Shown here: piece by piece, positions 34,924 to 45,100 of the stretch
Position numbering within the stretch: position 1 is the first letter of the stretch
Layout: every line of letters begins with the position of its first letter
Source: Marixanthomonas sp. SCSIO 43207
GTDB taxonomy: Bacteria; Bacteroidota; Bacteroidia; Flavobacteriales; Flavobacteriaceae
Assembly: GCF_019904255.1 (NCBI RefSeq)
Contig: NZ_CP063203.1
Coordinates: 2,056,001-2,120,000 of the forward strand
Reading direction: 5' to 3'
Length of the DNA stretch: 64,000 nt
Position numbers and translations under genes: made by a program
The notes under the pieces: model-generated
Databases searched by the model: none
The model's input: only the letters and a program-made list of their open reading frames with translations
Told to the model about the DNA's origin: nothing

Positions 34924-35795
34924 TTTTTTAATCTGTGTTTCCAACGTTTGTGTGACCAAAGGTAATATTTGGGCTCATCCTGAATTTGTTTTTCAATTTC
35001 GGTCAAAAACTTGCGTGTAATCTCAAAGTCTGCATATTCTTTTGGGTTTTCTGCCAGTAGCTCAAAAGAAGCTTTGTAATATCCTCGTTTTACCTTTTTA
35101 ACCTTTAGATACACGGTTGCAAAGTCTAGTTTTTTAGCTAGTTCTTCAGTGCCTGTAAATACCGGAACATCAATCCCCATAAACGTATCACGATGTTTAT
35201 ATGCGTTTCGTTTTGGAGTTTGGTCAGATAAAATAAGTGTTAGCGATTTCAAATTCTTTTTTGCATTTCGATACAAAAGCGGAACAATTTTTTTATTAGT
35301 TATAATTTCGGCACCAAAACGACCTCGTATTTTCTTTACCAATGCATCAAAATAAGGGTTGTCTAGTTTTTTATATACTGCAAAGCCTTTAAACTTCATA
35401 TGCTTGGTTAAAATACCGCTCCATTCCCAACTGGCATAATGACCACACATTAATAAAACACTTTTATCTTTTTGATAAAGGTGTTCTAGAAGGTCTAAAT
35501 TTTCAAACTGAAATCGTTTATTTATTTCTTTTTCAGAAATGGTAAGGCTTTTGATAGTTTCAAAAATAACATCGCACAAGTGCTTGTAAAACTCTTTTGC
35601 AATGTGGTTTATAGCTTCTGAAGATTTTTCTGGAAAAACTAGTTTTAAGTTGTTTTTAACTACATTTTTTCGGTAGCCAATAATATAATATGTAATTATG
35701 TACAGGCAGGAAGATTTAAAATACAACAGCCACATAGGCAAAATTGAGGTAAGCCAAAGAATAGGGTACAACAAATAATAAAGTAGCCGTTGCAT
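34920..35795 (-). CDS. Lysophospholipid/lipid A acyltransferase, LpxL-like
   Basis: A 291-residue inner-membrane protein with an N-terminal anchor (MQRLLYYLLYPILWL...). It has the HtrB/LpxL catalytic box HYASWEW (His-x4-Glu), then ILSDQTPKRNAYKHRDTFMG and VFTGTEELAKKL. It adds a secondary acyl chain to lipid A or to an aminolipid. The start is the ATG at 35795; the longer frame to 35870 would run into the divergent rhomboid gene. No other lipid A genes are adjacent. Confidence 0.88.
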   Translation of the reverse strand: MQRLLYYLLYPILWLTSILPMWLLYFKSSCLYIITYYIIGYRKNVVKNNLKLVFPEKSSEAINHIAKEFYKHLCDVIFETIKSLTISEKEINKRFQFENLDLLEHLYQKDKSVLLMCGHYASWEWSGILTKHMKFKGFAVYKKLDNPYFDALVKKIRGRFGAEIITNKKIVPLLYRNAKKNLKSLTLILSDQTPKRNAYKHRDTFMGIDVPVFTGTEELAKKLDFATVYLKVKKVKRGYYKASFELLAENPKEYADFEITRKFLTEIEKQIQDEPKYYLWSHKRWKHRLKN

Positions 35796-35861
35796 AGATA
35801 AATTTACCGCAAAACTAATTAATTTTATTGCATAATAACCTATTAATATTATTGAAAAGAT

Positions 35862-36512
35862 ATGCCACAACTAGATATTGCAACTATTATAATCATTGCA
35901 GCCAATGTAATTATATCTTTAAAAGGCTTTAATGATTTTTCTTTTTTTGAAAAGTATAAATTTAATATAGCAGGAATACGACGTGGGGAACAAATACGAA
36001 TGGTAACGTCTGGTTTTTTACACGTTGATTGGGCACACTTGTTTTTTAACATGTTCACCTTGTTCTTTTTTGCTAATGTGGTAATAAACCGCGTAGGAGT
36101 TATCAAGTTTATATTAATTTACTTGGCTAGTTTGATTGTTGGTAACCTGTTATCTTTCTTTTTTCATAAAGATGAGTATCATTACAGCGCAGTAGGAGCT
36201 AGTGGAGCAGTAACAGGAGTTTTATATTCGGCAATATTGTTTTATCCAGATATGGGGCTTTACTTGTTTTTTATACCTATAGCCATTCCTGCATGGATTT
36301 TTGGAATTATGTACTTGCTATATTCTATCTACGGAATGAAAAGCAGATTAGGAAATATTGGTCATGACGCACACTTTGGCGGGGCTATTGCAGGGTATGT
36401 ATTAACTATTGTGTTTGCACCTGGATTGTTACAAACACAATTATGGATTGTAGCCGTACTGGCGATTCCTATCATATTATTATTTGTTTTACATAAACTA
36501 GGAAAAATTTAA
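35862..36512 (+). CDS. Rhomboid-family intramembrane serine protease
   Basis: A 216-residue, six-helix membrane protease. The catalytic serine is Ser114 in VGASGAVTG and the His is in GHDAHFGGAIAGY (His171). HVDWAHLFFNMFTLFFF in the second helix carries the conserved His/Asn pair. It cuts membrane proteins within the bilayer; substrates unknown. The SIMPL gene follows after 11 bases, so the two are co-transcribed. Confidence 0.93.
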   Translation: MPQLDIATIIIIAANVIISLKGFNDFSFFEKYKFNIAGIRRGEQIRMVTSGFLHVDWAHLFFNMFTLFFFANVVINRVGVIKFILIYLASLIVGNLLSFFFHKDEYHYSAVGASGAVTGVLYSAILFYPDMGLYLFFIPIAIPAWIFGIMYLLYSIYGMKSRLGNIGHDAHFGGAIAGYVLTIVFAPGLLQTQLWIVAVLAIPIILLFVLHKLGKI

Positions 36513-36523
36513 AAAAAGAAACT

Positions 36524-37219
36524 ATGAAAAAGACAGTTCAAATTTTAGTGATTTTATTAACAACAACGATGATGACAACCGCACAAACCAATAAAGCAGA
36601 ACCACAGCCTTTAATTTCAGTTACTGGTGAAGGAATTGTAACTGTAACACCTGATGAAGTATCTATAAATGTTCGTGTAGAAAATACAGGAAAAGATGCT
36701 ACACTAATTAAGCAAGAAAATGATCGTACTGTATCAAAGGTTTTAGCCTTTTTAAAAAAAATGGGTATAAAAGATAAAGATGTAAAAACTCAATACATTC
36801 GTTTAAATAAAAATTACGACTACAATAGCAAAACATATAACTACAGTGCTAATCAATCTATATCTATAACTTTAAAAGACTTGTCAAAATATGAAGATTT
36901 GATGAATGGGTTGCTTCAAAGCGGAATCAATAGAGTAGATGGTGTAAGTTTTTCAGCATCAAATGAAGACAAATTAAAATCTGAAGCACGTAAAAAAGCT
37001 GTTGAAAACGCCAAAACAAAAGCTGAAGAGTATGCTGGAGTTTTAAATCAATCAGTTGGAAAGGCTTTTTCAATTAGTGAGTTTGAACAAACCAATTATC
37101 CACAACCTATTATGTATAAATCTGCGATGGAGAGCGATGCTTCTGGAGGACAACAGCCAATTGCTCCCGGCGAAATTCAAATTAAGGCTACAGTAAATAT
37201 TAGCTTTGTTTTAAACTAA
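36524..37219 (+). CDS. SIMPL-domain (DUF541) periplasmic protein
   Basis: A 231-residue exported protein with the signal peptide MKKTVQILVILLTTTMMTTAQ. The rest is one SIMPL domain: ISVTGEGIVTVTPDEVSINVRVE near the N-terminus, YNYSANQSISITLKDL, and the helical ARKKAVENAKTKAEEYAGVLNQSVG near the end. Members form oligomers in the periplasm or outer membrane and have been linked to oxidative-stress tolerance; the exact activity is unknown. A strong terminator follows. Confidence 0.9.
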   Translation: MKKTVQILVILLTTTMMTTAQTNKAEPQPLISVTGEGIVTVTPDEVSINVRVENTGKDATLIKQENDRTVSKVLAFLKKMGIKDKDVKTQYIRLNKNYDYNSKTYNYSANQSISITLKDLSKYEDLMNGLLQSGINRVDGVSFSASNEDKLKSEARKKAVENAKTKAEEYAGVLNQSVGKAFSISEFEQTNYPQPIMYKSAMESDASGGQQPIAPGEIQIKATVNISFVLN

Positions 37220-37241
37220 TACAAGAAATCAATATTAAACT

Positions 37242-37276
37242 AAAAAAAGCCTTCAATGTTACTGAAGGCTTTTTTT
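37242..37276. terminator. Bidirectional terminator between the SIMPL and TlpA-like genes
   Basis: AAAAAAAGCCTTCA (37242-37255), a 7-base loop and TGAAGGCTTTTTT (37263-37275) form a near-perfect stem with A and T tails. It serves convergent genes on both strands. Confidence 0.92.
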
Positions 37277-37297
37277 AATTACATATTAGTTGGCAAC

Positions 37298-38419
37298 TTA
37301 TTCATCACCTAAAAGTGATTCCATTTTGGCTCCAAGAGCAGGACCACGAAGGTCTTTATCTATAATTTTTCCATTTTCGTCAAGTAAAAATGTAGCCGGG
37401 ATAGCTCTTACATTATACTGTCTAGCAATTGGGTCTTGCCAAAATAATAAGTTTGATACGTGATACCAATCCATATTGTCATCTGCAATTGCTTTTATCC
37501 ATTTGTCTTTTTGTCCTTTTCGGTCAAGAGATACACTTATAATATTTAAGCCTTTGTCGTGGTATTTATTGTATACTTTAACAACATTTGGGTTTTCAAT
37601 TCTACACGGTTTACACCAAGATGCCCAAAAATCAATGATAGTATATTTACCCATAGCATCTTTTAGAGAAAGTGTTTCTCCTTCGGGAGTTTCTGCGCTA
37701 AAGTTTGGTGCTGTTGAACCTATATCTGTTTTTTTGGCAGATTTAATCATACTTTCTACCTGTTTTACAATAGGAGAAGCCGCTACTTTTGGAGAAAGAT
37801 TGCTTACAATCTCATTGGCCTCTTCAGCAGAAATTTGTTTTCTAGACAACATTTCAGAAAGAAGCATTACTGAAAAAAGTGAGTTTTTGTTGTTTTGCAT
37901 AAACTCAACTTTGTAAGCGTCTTCTTCATTTGTGAGCTTCATGTTTTTTTGCTGTATCTCTTGTACTGAAACGTTTTCACCTGAGCGTTGAGCAGCTCTA
38001 TACTGTTCAATATTTTCTTGTTTCTGCTTATTGATAGCTTTAAGTTTATCTGCAAGCGTTCTAAATACTTCATTTTGTTTCCCACCATTTACAAAAGATG
38101 CATTCAAACTATCTTTATACAAGGTAGCTTTTAAATCTACATTTTCGGGAAAGTAAACCACGTTACCACGTACATTTTCTACGGTAAGATAGTTTACAGA
38201 AAGACTATCGCTTTTTGGGTATGTTGCTTCAAACTTACCATTGGTTACAGTTATTGTGTCAATAACTTTGGGCTGATTGCTGTCTTTAATTCTGTAAACA
38301 TAAATTTCAGTACCATCTTCAAAGTTTTGTGCAGTACCACTCAGCTTGTAAGTATCAGAATCTCCTGAACAAGAAATGAGTAGTGTTGCTGTAAGTAATG
38401 TAGCTAATATTCGTCTCAT
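37298..38419 (-). CDS. DUF4369/TlpA-type thioredoxin lipoprotein
   Basis: A 373-residue periplasmic lipoprotein (MRRILATLLTATLLISC, Cys17). An N-terminal DUF4369 domain (about 25-125) is followed by a helical linker (125-230) and a TlpA/ResA-like thioredoxin domain (235-373) with the redox pair WCKPC (Cys269/Cys272) and the cis-Pro region RAIPATFLLDENG. It probably reduces periplasmic disulfides. This architecture is typical of Bacteroidota. Confidence 0.93.
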   Translation of the reverse strand: MRRILATLLTATLLISCSGDSDTYKLSGTAQNFEDGTEIYVYRIKDSNQPKVIDTITVTNGKFEATYPKSDSLSVNYLTVENVRGNVVYFPENVDLKATLYKDSLNASFVNGGKQNEVFRTLADKLKAINKQKQENIEQYRAAQRSGENVSVQEIQQKNMKLTNEEDAYKVEFMQNNKNSLFSVMLLSEMLSRKQISAEEANEIVSNLSPKVAASPIVKQVESMIKSAKKTDIGSTAPNFSAETPEGETLSLKDAMGKYTIIDFWASWCKPCRIENPNVVKVYNKYHDKGLNIISVSLDRKGQKDKWIKAIADDNMDWYHVSNLLFWQDPIARQYNVRAIPATFLLDENGKIIDKDLRGPALGAKMESLLGDE

Positions 38420-38550
38420 AATAGGTATATTTGTTGCGGCAAAAATAACTGTAATTATTGCTGAAAAAAAAATGCAACTCTGAAATTATTGTTAATTTGT
38501 TAAAATCGCGGATTAATATTGAAATAAAATTATAAATTAGACTTAGTAAT

Positions 38551-38557
38551 AAGGAGG
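38551..38557 (+). promoter_or_regulatory. Strong Shine-Dalgarno sequence, unusual for this genome
   Basis: AAGGAGG, continuing to AAGGAGGTAATCA, closely matches the complement of the 16S 3' end. It is 7 bases before a TTG (38565) and 13 before an ATG (38571). Such sites are rare in flavobacteria. The spacing would favour the TTG as start and add only two residues (Met-Lys). Confidence 0.55.
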
Positions 38558-38570
38558 TAATCAATTGAAA

Positions 38571-40943
38571 ATGAAACCACAAAACAGCGAATTTCCACTT
38601 CAAGTTAAAGTGAGCTTCAGTAAGCTTTTTGATAAATACAGAAAGCTGCTAGACTCGCCTCAAAAATTAATACGAGAGCGAGCAGAAGGGATACTTGAAA
38701 TCGCAGAAAAATATCCGGCTCTAGAAGATGGTATTACTACCAAAGCCGAATTTGAAACTTACGACCAACAAATTGATATTGTACTTGATGAGCTTTTTTC
38801 TTCCTTATTACAAGAAAATGAAATAAAGATTGCCACCATCCCTTTTCAAGAGTTTGTATTTAAATCATCGCAGCGGTATAAAAATATCTTGGCAGAAGCC
38901 GGTGAAGAATACATACCTCAATTGGCAAATTTTGATCATGACTACACCTACATTATGAGTTGTAGCATTATTTTAAATGTTCATTATGGTTTTAATGTAG
39001 ACTTTAAGCAACCATTACATTACAACATACCAGATGCAAATGGAGTAAATCATACGTATAGAATTTTATATAACGGAGATTTTGTAGATTTAATTAAAAC
39101 TGAAAAGGCAAAAGATATTACTCAAGAGGACGTTGAAGAATTACTTGACGGTTTTGATAATATAGACCTTTGGAAAGAAAAATTTCCTCCCGGCAGCTGG
39201 ATTTTTAAAGGTTTTGTAATAGCCAATTTGTTTGATGTAACTTTAGACTCCTCTATTTCAGATTTTAAATCAAGGTTGTTACAAAACAATCCTGAAAGTG
39301 GCCTGTCAACCAATAACTTTGACACTATTTTTAAATCGATTTTTCAAACACAAGACTTAAAAATTGGTTTTTCAGAATTTAATGAAGAAGATCAAGTTTT
39401 TGAAAGATTCATTTTTAAAGATATAAGCAGTTATTTATTAAATGAAAAGGAAAAAGAAAACTGTAAAATAGCGCTTTGCGATGCCTCTTATTACACCCTT
39501 TTTAAGAAAAAGGAATTTTATAGTGTTTCAAATGTGCCTAAATATCGAAAGTTATATCCTGACAATATATTATATAAAAAATTACTAGATCAAGGTATAA
39601 AAAGTGCCATTTTGGCTTCGATAGTTAATGAAGAAGGTAAAGTACTTGGTATTTTAGAAATTGTTTCAGAAAGTATTAATAGTTTAAACTCTATTAACGC
39701 CAATAAACTGAATACCATAATGCCGTTTTTGGTAGATTCTGTTATTAGAGGTAAAAAACAAATTGACAATAAACTTGAGCTTATAATACAAGATGAATGT
39801 ACCTCATTACATCCCAGTGTTCATTGGAAATTCAGAAAAGAGGCAAAACGCTATTTAAGTTTAATATCTCAAGATAAACCTACATTTTTTAGAGAAGTAA
39901 TCTTTGAAGATGTTCATCCTTTGTATGGGCAAATAGATGTAAAAGGTTCTTCTGAAGCGCGTAACAATGCAACAATCAAAGATTTAATACTTCAGCTTAA
40001 GTTGATATTAAACATCATTAAAAAAGTTAATAAACTTCAACAACTGCCTATTTATGAGCACTTAGAATTCAGAATAACAAATTACTTAAAAGAGCTTAAA
40101 GAAGGATTACAAGTTGATAGTGAACGATTGGTTTTAAAGTTTTTAAAAACAGAAATAGTCCCGCTTTTTAAACATTTAAAACAAAAAACTGAAACCATAG
40201 AGCCTATCATTGAAGAATATGAAGCGCAAATAAATGTTGCTACTGGCTTAATTTACAAACACAGAAAAGACTATGATGAGTCTGTAGAGCTTATCAATAA
40301 AAGAATGGCATCTTTAATTGATAAAAAACAGGTTGATGCACAACGAATGTATCCGCATTATTTTGAGCGCTTTAAAACAGATGGTGTAGAGCATAATCTT
40401 TATATAGGCGAGGCTATTACAAAAGATAAAAGCTTTAACAAAGTTTATTTATACAACTTAAGATTGTGGCAATTGCAGGTAATGTGTGAGATGGAAAACA
40501 GCTATTATAAGCTGAAAGAACAATTACCGGTTCCTTTAAATGTAACATCCATGATTTTGGCATTTAATGGGTCGCTCTCGCTTAGATTTAGAATGGATGA
40601 AAAGCGTTTTGACGTAGATGGAACGTACAATGCACGATATGAAGTTGTGAAAAAACGTGTAGATAAAGCAAACATTCAAGGTACAAACGAGCGTGTAACT
40701 CAAGAAGGTAAAATTGTGATTATCTATTCACAAAAAGATGATGAAAAAGAGTATTTAAAGTACATTTCATTTCTTCAACATAAAAAACAACTGGATACAG
40801 ATGTTGAGATTGTTGAACTAGAAGACCTTCAGGGCGTTACTGGTTTAAAAGCTATACGAGTAAGTGTATTGTACTCAAAAAACAAGGACAATAAAAAGAA
40901 ATATTACACCTACAACGACTTAATATCTGAAATTAATAATTAA
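38571..40943 (+). CDS. GAF-domain protein of unknown function
   Basis: A 790-residue cytoplasmic protein from the ATG at 38571 (792 if the TTG at 38565 is used). A GAF-like domain lies at about 295-400, where SAILASIVNEEGKVLGILEIVS is the typical core strand pair. The N-terminal third and C-terminal half are mainly helical and unrecognised. The C-terminal portion ends with IVIIYSQKDDEKEYLKYISFLQ. GAF domains bind small ligands or cyclic nucleotides. No kinase or DNA-binding output domain is visible. Its stop overlaps the stop of the convergent HD-PycTM gene. Confidence 0.8.
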   Translation: MKPQNSEFPLQVKVSFSKLFDKYRKLLDSPQKLIRERAEGILEIAEKYPALEDGITTKAEFETYDQQIDIVLDELFSSLLQENEIKIATIPFQEFVFKSSQRYKNILAEAGEEYIPQLANFDHDYTYIMSCSIILNVHYGFNVDFKQPLHYNIPDANGVNHTYRILYNGDFVDLIKTEKAKDITQEDVEELLDGFDNIDLWKEKFPPGSWIFKGFVIANLFDVTLDSSISDFKSRLLQNNPESGLSTNNFDTIFKSIFQTQDLKIGFSEFNEEDQVFERFIFKDISSYLLNEKEKENCKIALCDASYYTLFKKKEFYSVSNVPKYRKLYPDNILYKKLLDQGIKSAILASIVNEEGKVLGILEIVSESINSLNSINANKLNTIMPFLVDSVIRGKKQIDNKLELIIQDECTSLHPSVHWKFRKEAKRYLSLISQDKPTFFREVIFEDVHPLYGQIDVKGSSEARNNATIKDLILQLKLILNIIKKVNKLQQLPIYEHLEFRITNYLKELKEGLQVDSERLVLKFLKTEIVPLFKHLKQKTETIEPIIEEYEAQINVATGLIYKHRKDYDESVELINKRMASLIDKKQVDAQRMYPHYFERFKTDGVEHNLYIGEAITKDKSFNKVYLYNLRLWQLQVMCEMENSYYKLKEQLPVPLNVTSMILAFNGSLSLRFRMDEKRFDVDGTYNARYEVVKKRVDKANIQGTNERVTQEGKIVIIYSQKDDEKEYLKYISFLQHKKQLDTDVEIVELEDLQGVTGLKAIRVSVLYSKNKDNKKKYYTYNDLISEINN

Positions 40944-42142
40944 GCCATTCTTGAGCCTCCTAGGTAAAAAGAAAGGGCAAATGCAAGTATAGATATGATA
41001 GTTCCGGTTACAAAAATGGTGTAAGTCCATCGTAAAATACGATACTTTCTATCCAGTACTTTACCTAAAAAGTATAAATCTTTTGTAAGAGAAGAATACA
41101 CATAATCCCTGTCTTTTAATAATTCATCCATGGCCCATTCAAATTCTGAAAGTTCCATACGGTGAAAGTTTCCGAAGAAAGCTAAGTTTACACTCTTATT
41201 GTCAACGTCTTCTTTTGAAAATTCACCTCTGGTAACATTTGGCCTTGTTGCAATTACCGAAAGTATCATAGTTACTGCGCTAAATATCACAAATATAGCG
41301 GTAGGTATGATTAAATAATCATTTGATGGATTATCTAGTTTTGAAAGTAAGTTTGATAATACCAACGAAATAATAATAGCATTAACAGACAGCAAAATAT
41401 TGGCTTTGGTATCTGCAATATCACTTAATTTAATGTGGTTTCTTAGCGCTGTACGGTAAAAGGTTTGAATACCTCTATCAACGCTTTTATCTTTATACTT
41501 AGCTTTTAGTTGAGCTTTGTATTCTTCTTTCTGAATTTTATTCTTAAACTTTTTATTCTTCTGAATTAAGTTTGCTAGGTTTTCTTGTTTGGTATTTTGC
41601 CAGTTTTTTAAGGCGTATGGAGTGTAAAACTTATGCCTGTCAATCAACATTTTTATATTTTCATCTCTCCATTCTTTGGGAGTGAAGTTTTTAATGTTTT
41701 GAGCAATGTATTCTTGTCTTAAAAACTCGCTTGCCTCTTCAAAATAGTCTTTCCCAAAGTGCGAAGAATCTGCATCACGCATAATTTCCTCTAGGTAATC
41801 TTTTGGGGTTGTGTCTTTAAACTTTGTAGCTAAGATGCATTTTTCAACACCATCAATAATTTCCTTTTCTACATCTTTAGATTCTAAAAAATCTCGAGCA
41901 ATTTTTACACTTTCCTCTTCGTGGCCTTCTCGCTTTTTAATATATCCTGTATCGTGTAGTAAAGCAGCCAATTTAAGCACGGTAGCATCTTTAACAGAAA
42001 TTTGGGATTCTTCAATAATTTCGTTTATACTTTTATAAACACGTTTTGTGTGCGAATAGTTGTGATACACAAAAGTACTTGGTAATTTTTCTTTAAAAAG
42101 TTCTAGTACAAAAGTATCGGCAGCTTCAATAATATCGCTCAT
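40940..42142 (-). CDS. HD phosphohydrolase fused to a PycTM (Pycsar effector) membrane module
   Basis: A 400-residue protein. Residues 1-200 form an HD domain with His27/His31, the His63-Asp64 doublet (LAALLHDTGY), the later His74-Glu75, and Asp123 in MRDADSSHFG. Residues about 225-400 match the PycTM/DUF5706 module: LSDIADTKANILLSVNAI, two close helices (about 249-268 and 279-298) and a last helix near 375-395. In the Pycsar anti-phage system PycTM proteins respond to cCMP/cUMP and damage the membrane. No pyrimidine cyclase is nearby, so a signalling or phosphohydrolase role is equally possible. Confidence 0.85.
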   Translation of the reverse strand: MSDIIEAADTFVLELFKEKLPSTFVYHNYSHTKRVYKSINEIIEESQISVKDATVLKLAALLHDTGYIKKREGHEEESVKIARDFLESKDVEKEIIDGVEKCILATKFKDTTPKDYLEEIMRDADSSHFGKDYFEEASEFLRQEYIAQNIKNFTPKEWRDENIKMLIDRHKFYTPYALKNWQNTKQENLANLIQKNKKFKNKIQKEEYKAQLKAKYKDKSVDRGIQTFYRTALRNHIKLSDIADTKANILLSVNAIIISLVLSNLLSKLDNPSNDYLIIPTAIFVIFSAVTMILSVIATRPNVTRGEFSKEDVDNKSVNLAFFGNFHRMELSEFEWAMDELLKDRDYVYSSLTKDLYFLGKVLDRKYRILRWTYTIFVTGTIISILAFALSFYLGGSRMA

Positions 42143-42198
42143 AAAATTTCTGTTTTAAAAATCCAAATTAATAAAAATTAGTACGCTTTAATTTGCTT

Positions 42199-45100
42199 AT
42201 GAAAAAAATTAACATCTTTATAACTTTTACACTAGGATTATTGCTCATCTCTTGTGCTACCTACCAACCTCAGTACGCTTCAAACTATCAAAACAATACA
42301 TCAACATCAAATAATAAAGAAGTTGAGCGCACATTCTATTTGATAGGAAATGCAGGTTATATAGGTGAAACGGAAAAAAACCTAGCGTTAAAATCATTTC
42401 AGAATTACATAGCAGATAAAAACACCGAAGATGCCAATTTATTATTCTTAGGAAATAGTTTTTACCCAAAAGGAATGCCTGAAGATGATGAGCCTGCCTT
42501 AAACAAAGCTAAAGAGGTAATTAAAAAACAACTTGAAGCCATTAAAGGTTTTGAAGGAACAGTAAATGTATTACCTGGTAATTTAGACTGGAAGTCTGGA
42601 GTAGATGGATTAGAGCTAGAAGAAGATTTACTAAAAGAAGCATTAAACTCAGATTCAGTTTTAGAGCCAAATAATGGTTGTCCGCTAGAAGAAGTTGAAA
42701 TAACAGAAGATGTTCATTTAATAATGATTGACACTCAATGGTACATTGAAAATTGGGATAAGCATCCAAAAATGAATGACAAATGCCAAGTGAAAAATAG
42801 AGCAAAATTTTTGGTTGAATTAGAAGGTGAACTTAAAAAAGCAAAACAGCGAACAATTATTTTGGCAATGTATCATCCTTTGTATACCAATGGCCAATAC
42901 GGCGGAAAATATCCTGCTAAAAACCATTTACTACCTGTTCCTGGTGTAGCCTCGTTAATTACTCAAGTAAGAAGTCAAGGAGCTATATCTACGCAAGATA
43001 GATATAATGAATCTTATAATGATTTGATGGAAAGAATTGAGGTACTTGTAAAAGATCACCAAAACCTAGTATTAGTTTCCGGTCATGAAAAATCACTGCA
43101 GTATATTGATGGTAGAAATGCAAAACAAGTTATTGTAGGTTCGGGTGGTGATGCAACCGCGGCTGCATTGGGTAATAATGGAGCCTTTGCATATGGAGGT
43201 CAAGGTTTTAGTAAAGTAACAATTTATAAAGACAGATCAACTTCGGTAACATTTTTTAAAGCCGAAGAAAATGGAACGGCTACCCGGCTTTTTGAAAAAG
43301 AAATAATACAACCTGAAAAAGAATATGACACCTCACAACTACCAAAAAAATTTCCAAAACATGTAAAAGCAGCAGTTTACAATGATAGCTTGGTAAACCG
43401 AAGTAGTTTCTTTAAAACCGTTTGGGGGGATCACTATCGTAAAGTTTATGGAAAAGAAGTACTTGCCCCAACTGTAGATTTAGATACGTTGTACGGCGGT
43501 TTAACCGTAGAACGAGCAGGAGGAGGGCACCAGACAGTTTCATTGCGATTGGTTGATAAAGAAGGCCACGATTATAATATGAGAGCTCTTAAAAAAAGTG
43601 CTGTACAATTTTTACAAACGGTAATCTTAAAAAATGAAGTTATAGAGGATGATTTTAAAAACACCATTCCAGAAGATTTAATATTAGATTTTTATACTGC
43701 AGCTCATCCCTACGGAGCGTTTGCCATTCCAAAACTTGCAGACGCAGCAAAAGTATTTCACACCAACCCAAAACTCTTTTATGTACCCAAACAAAAAGCA
43801 TTGGGAAAATTTAATGATAGATACGGTGATGAATTGTATATGATTGTAGAACGACCCGATGAAGAATATGACGGTGCAATTTTTGACTATGCTGAAGATA
43901 TTATAAGTACAGATGATGTTTTGGAAGAAATTCGAGATGATGAAGAAAATAAAATAAACCAAAAAGCTTACATACGCGCCCGTGTTTTTGATATGTTGAT
44001 TGGTGATTGGGATCGTCATAATGATCAATGGCGTTTTGCCCTTCAAGAAGATGAAGATGGGAATAAAATTTATACTCCTATCCCAAGAGATCGCGATCAA
44101 GTATTTGCAAACTTTGATGGAGGTTTATTAGATGCGGTACGAACGTTATTCAGTACCAGTCGTCAATTTCAGGTTTATGGTCCTGAGCTTAAACACACCA
44201 AGTGGTTTAACAGCGCAGGGATAAAATTAGACCGCGCCTTAGCCGAAAACTACGGAAGAGAAGAATGGATGGCACAAGCCAAGTACATTGAACAAAATGT
44301 TACAGATGAAGTAATTGAAGAGGCTTTTAAAGATTTACCAAAAGAAGTGCAAGATGCTACTTCAGAAGAAATAATTAAAAACCTAAAAGGTAGACGTGAT
44401 AATATAGTAAGAATAGCTTCAGAATACTATGATTACTTCTCCAATTTACAAATATTCACAGGAACAGATAAAGATGATTTGTTTGAAATTACACGCCTAC
44501 CAGATGGCGAGACCAATGTAAAAGCGTTTAGAATTAAAGATGGTGATAAAGGTGATTTATTAATTGATAGAACCTACTCAAAAAATGATACCAAAGAACT
44601 TTGGATTTATGGACTAGATGATGACGATGTTTTTGAAGTAAAAGGTAAAGGTAGTCGTCCTATTTTTATTCGCCTTATAGGTGGTCAAAATAATGATACT
44701 TATGATATTCAAAACGGAAGTCGTATAAAAGTGTATGATCAAAAAAGTAAAAAGAATACCATAAAAAATAAAGGTGGAGCGGCGTTTAGAATCACAAATA
44801 ACTATGACTTTAATACGTATAATTATATTAAAGAAAACAAAACCACCAATTTAATTTTACCAACCTTTGGTTATAACCCAGACGATGGATTTTTAATTGG
44901 TCTGTCAGATACATTTACTGTTCAAGGCTTTCAGCAAAATCCGTTTAAGCAAAAACACACCATTAGAGCAGGTTACTATTTTGCTACTCAAAGTTTTGAT
45001 ATTAACTACTCTGGAGAGTTTGCCAATATATTTGGAAACTGGAACTTTTTGCTAGAAGGGCGTTACCGCAACCCAAACTTTGCTGAAAATTATTTTGGCT

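Noticed and set aside
35796..35870. N-terminal extension of the LpxL-like gene
   Set aside because: It would overlap the divergent rhomboid start; the ATG at 35795 gives a normal membrane anchor.
37476..37916. 146-residue plus-strand frame inside the TlpA-like gene
   Set aside because: It is antisense to a gene with clear thioredoxin motifs; the translation has no domain pattern.
40940..42142. A complete Pycsar anti-phage system
   Set aside because: Only a PycTM-like effector module is present; no pyrimidine cyclase is found on either side.
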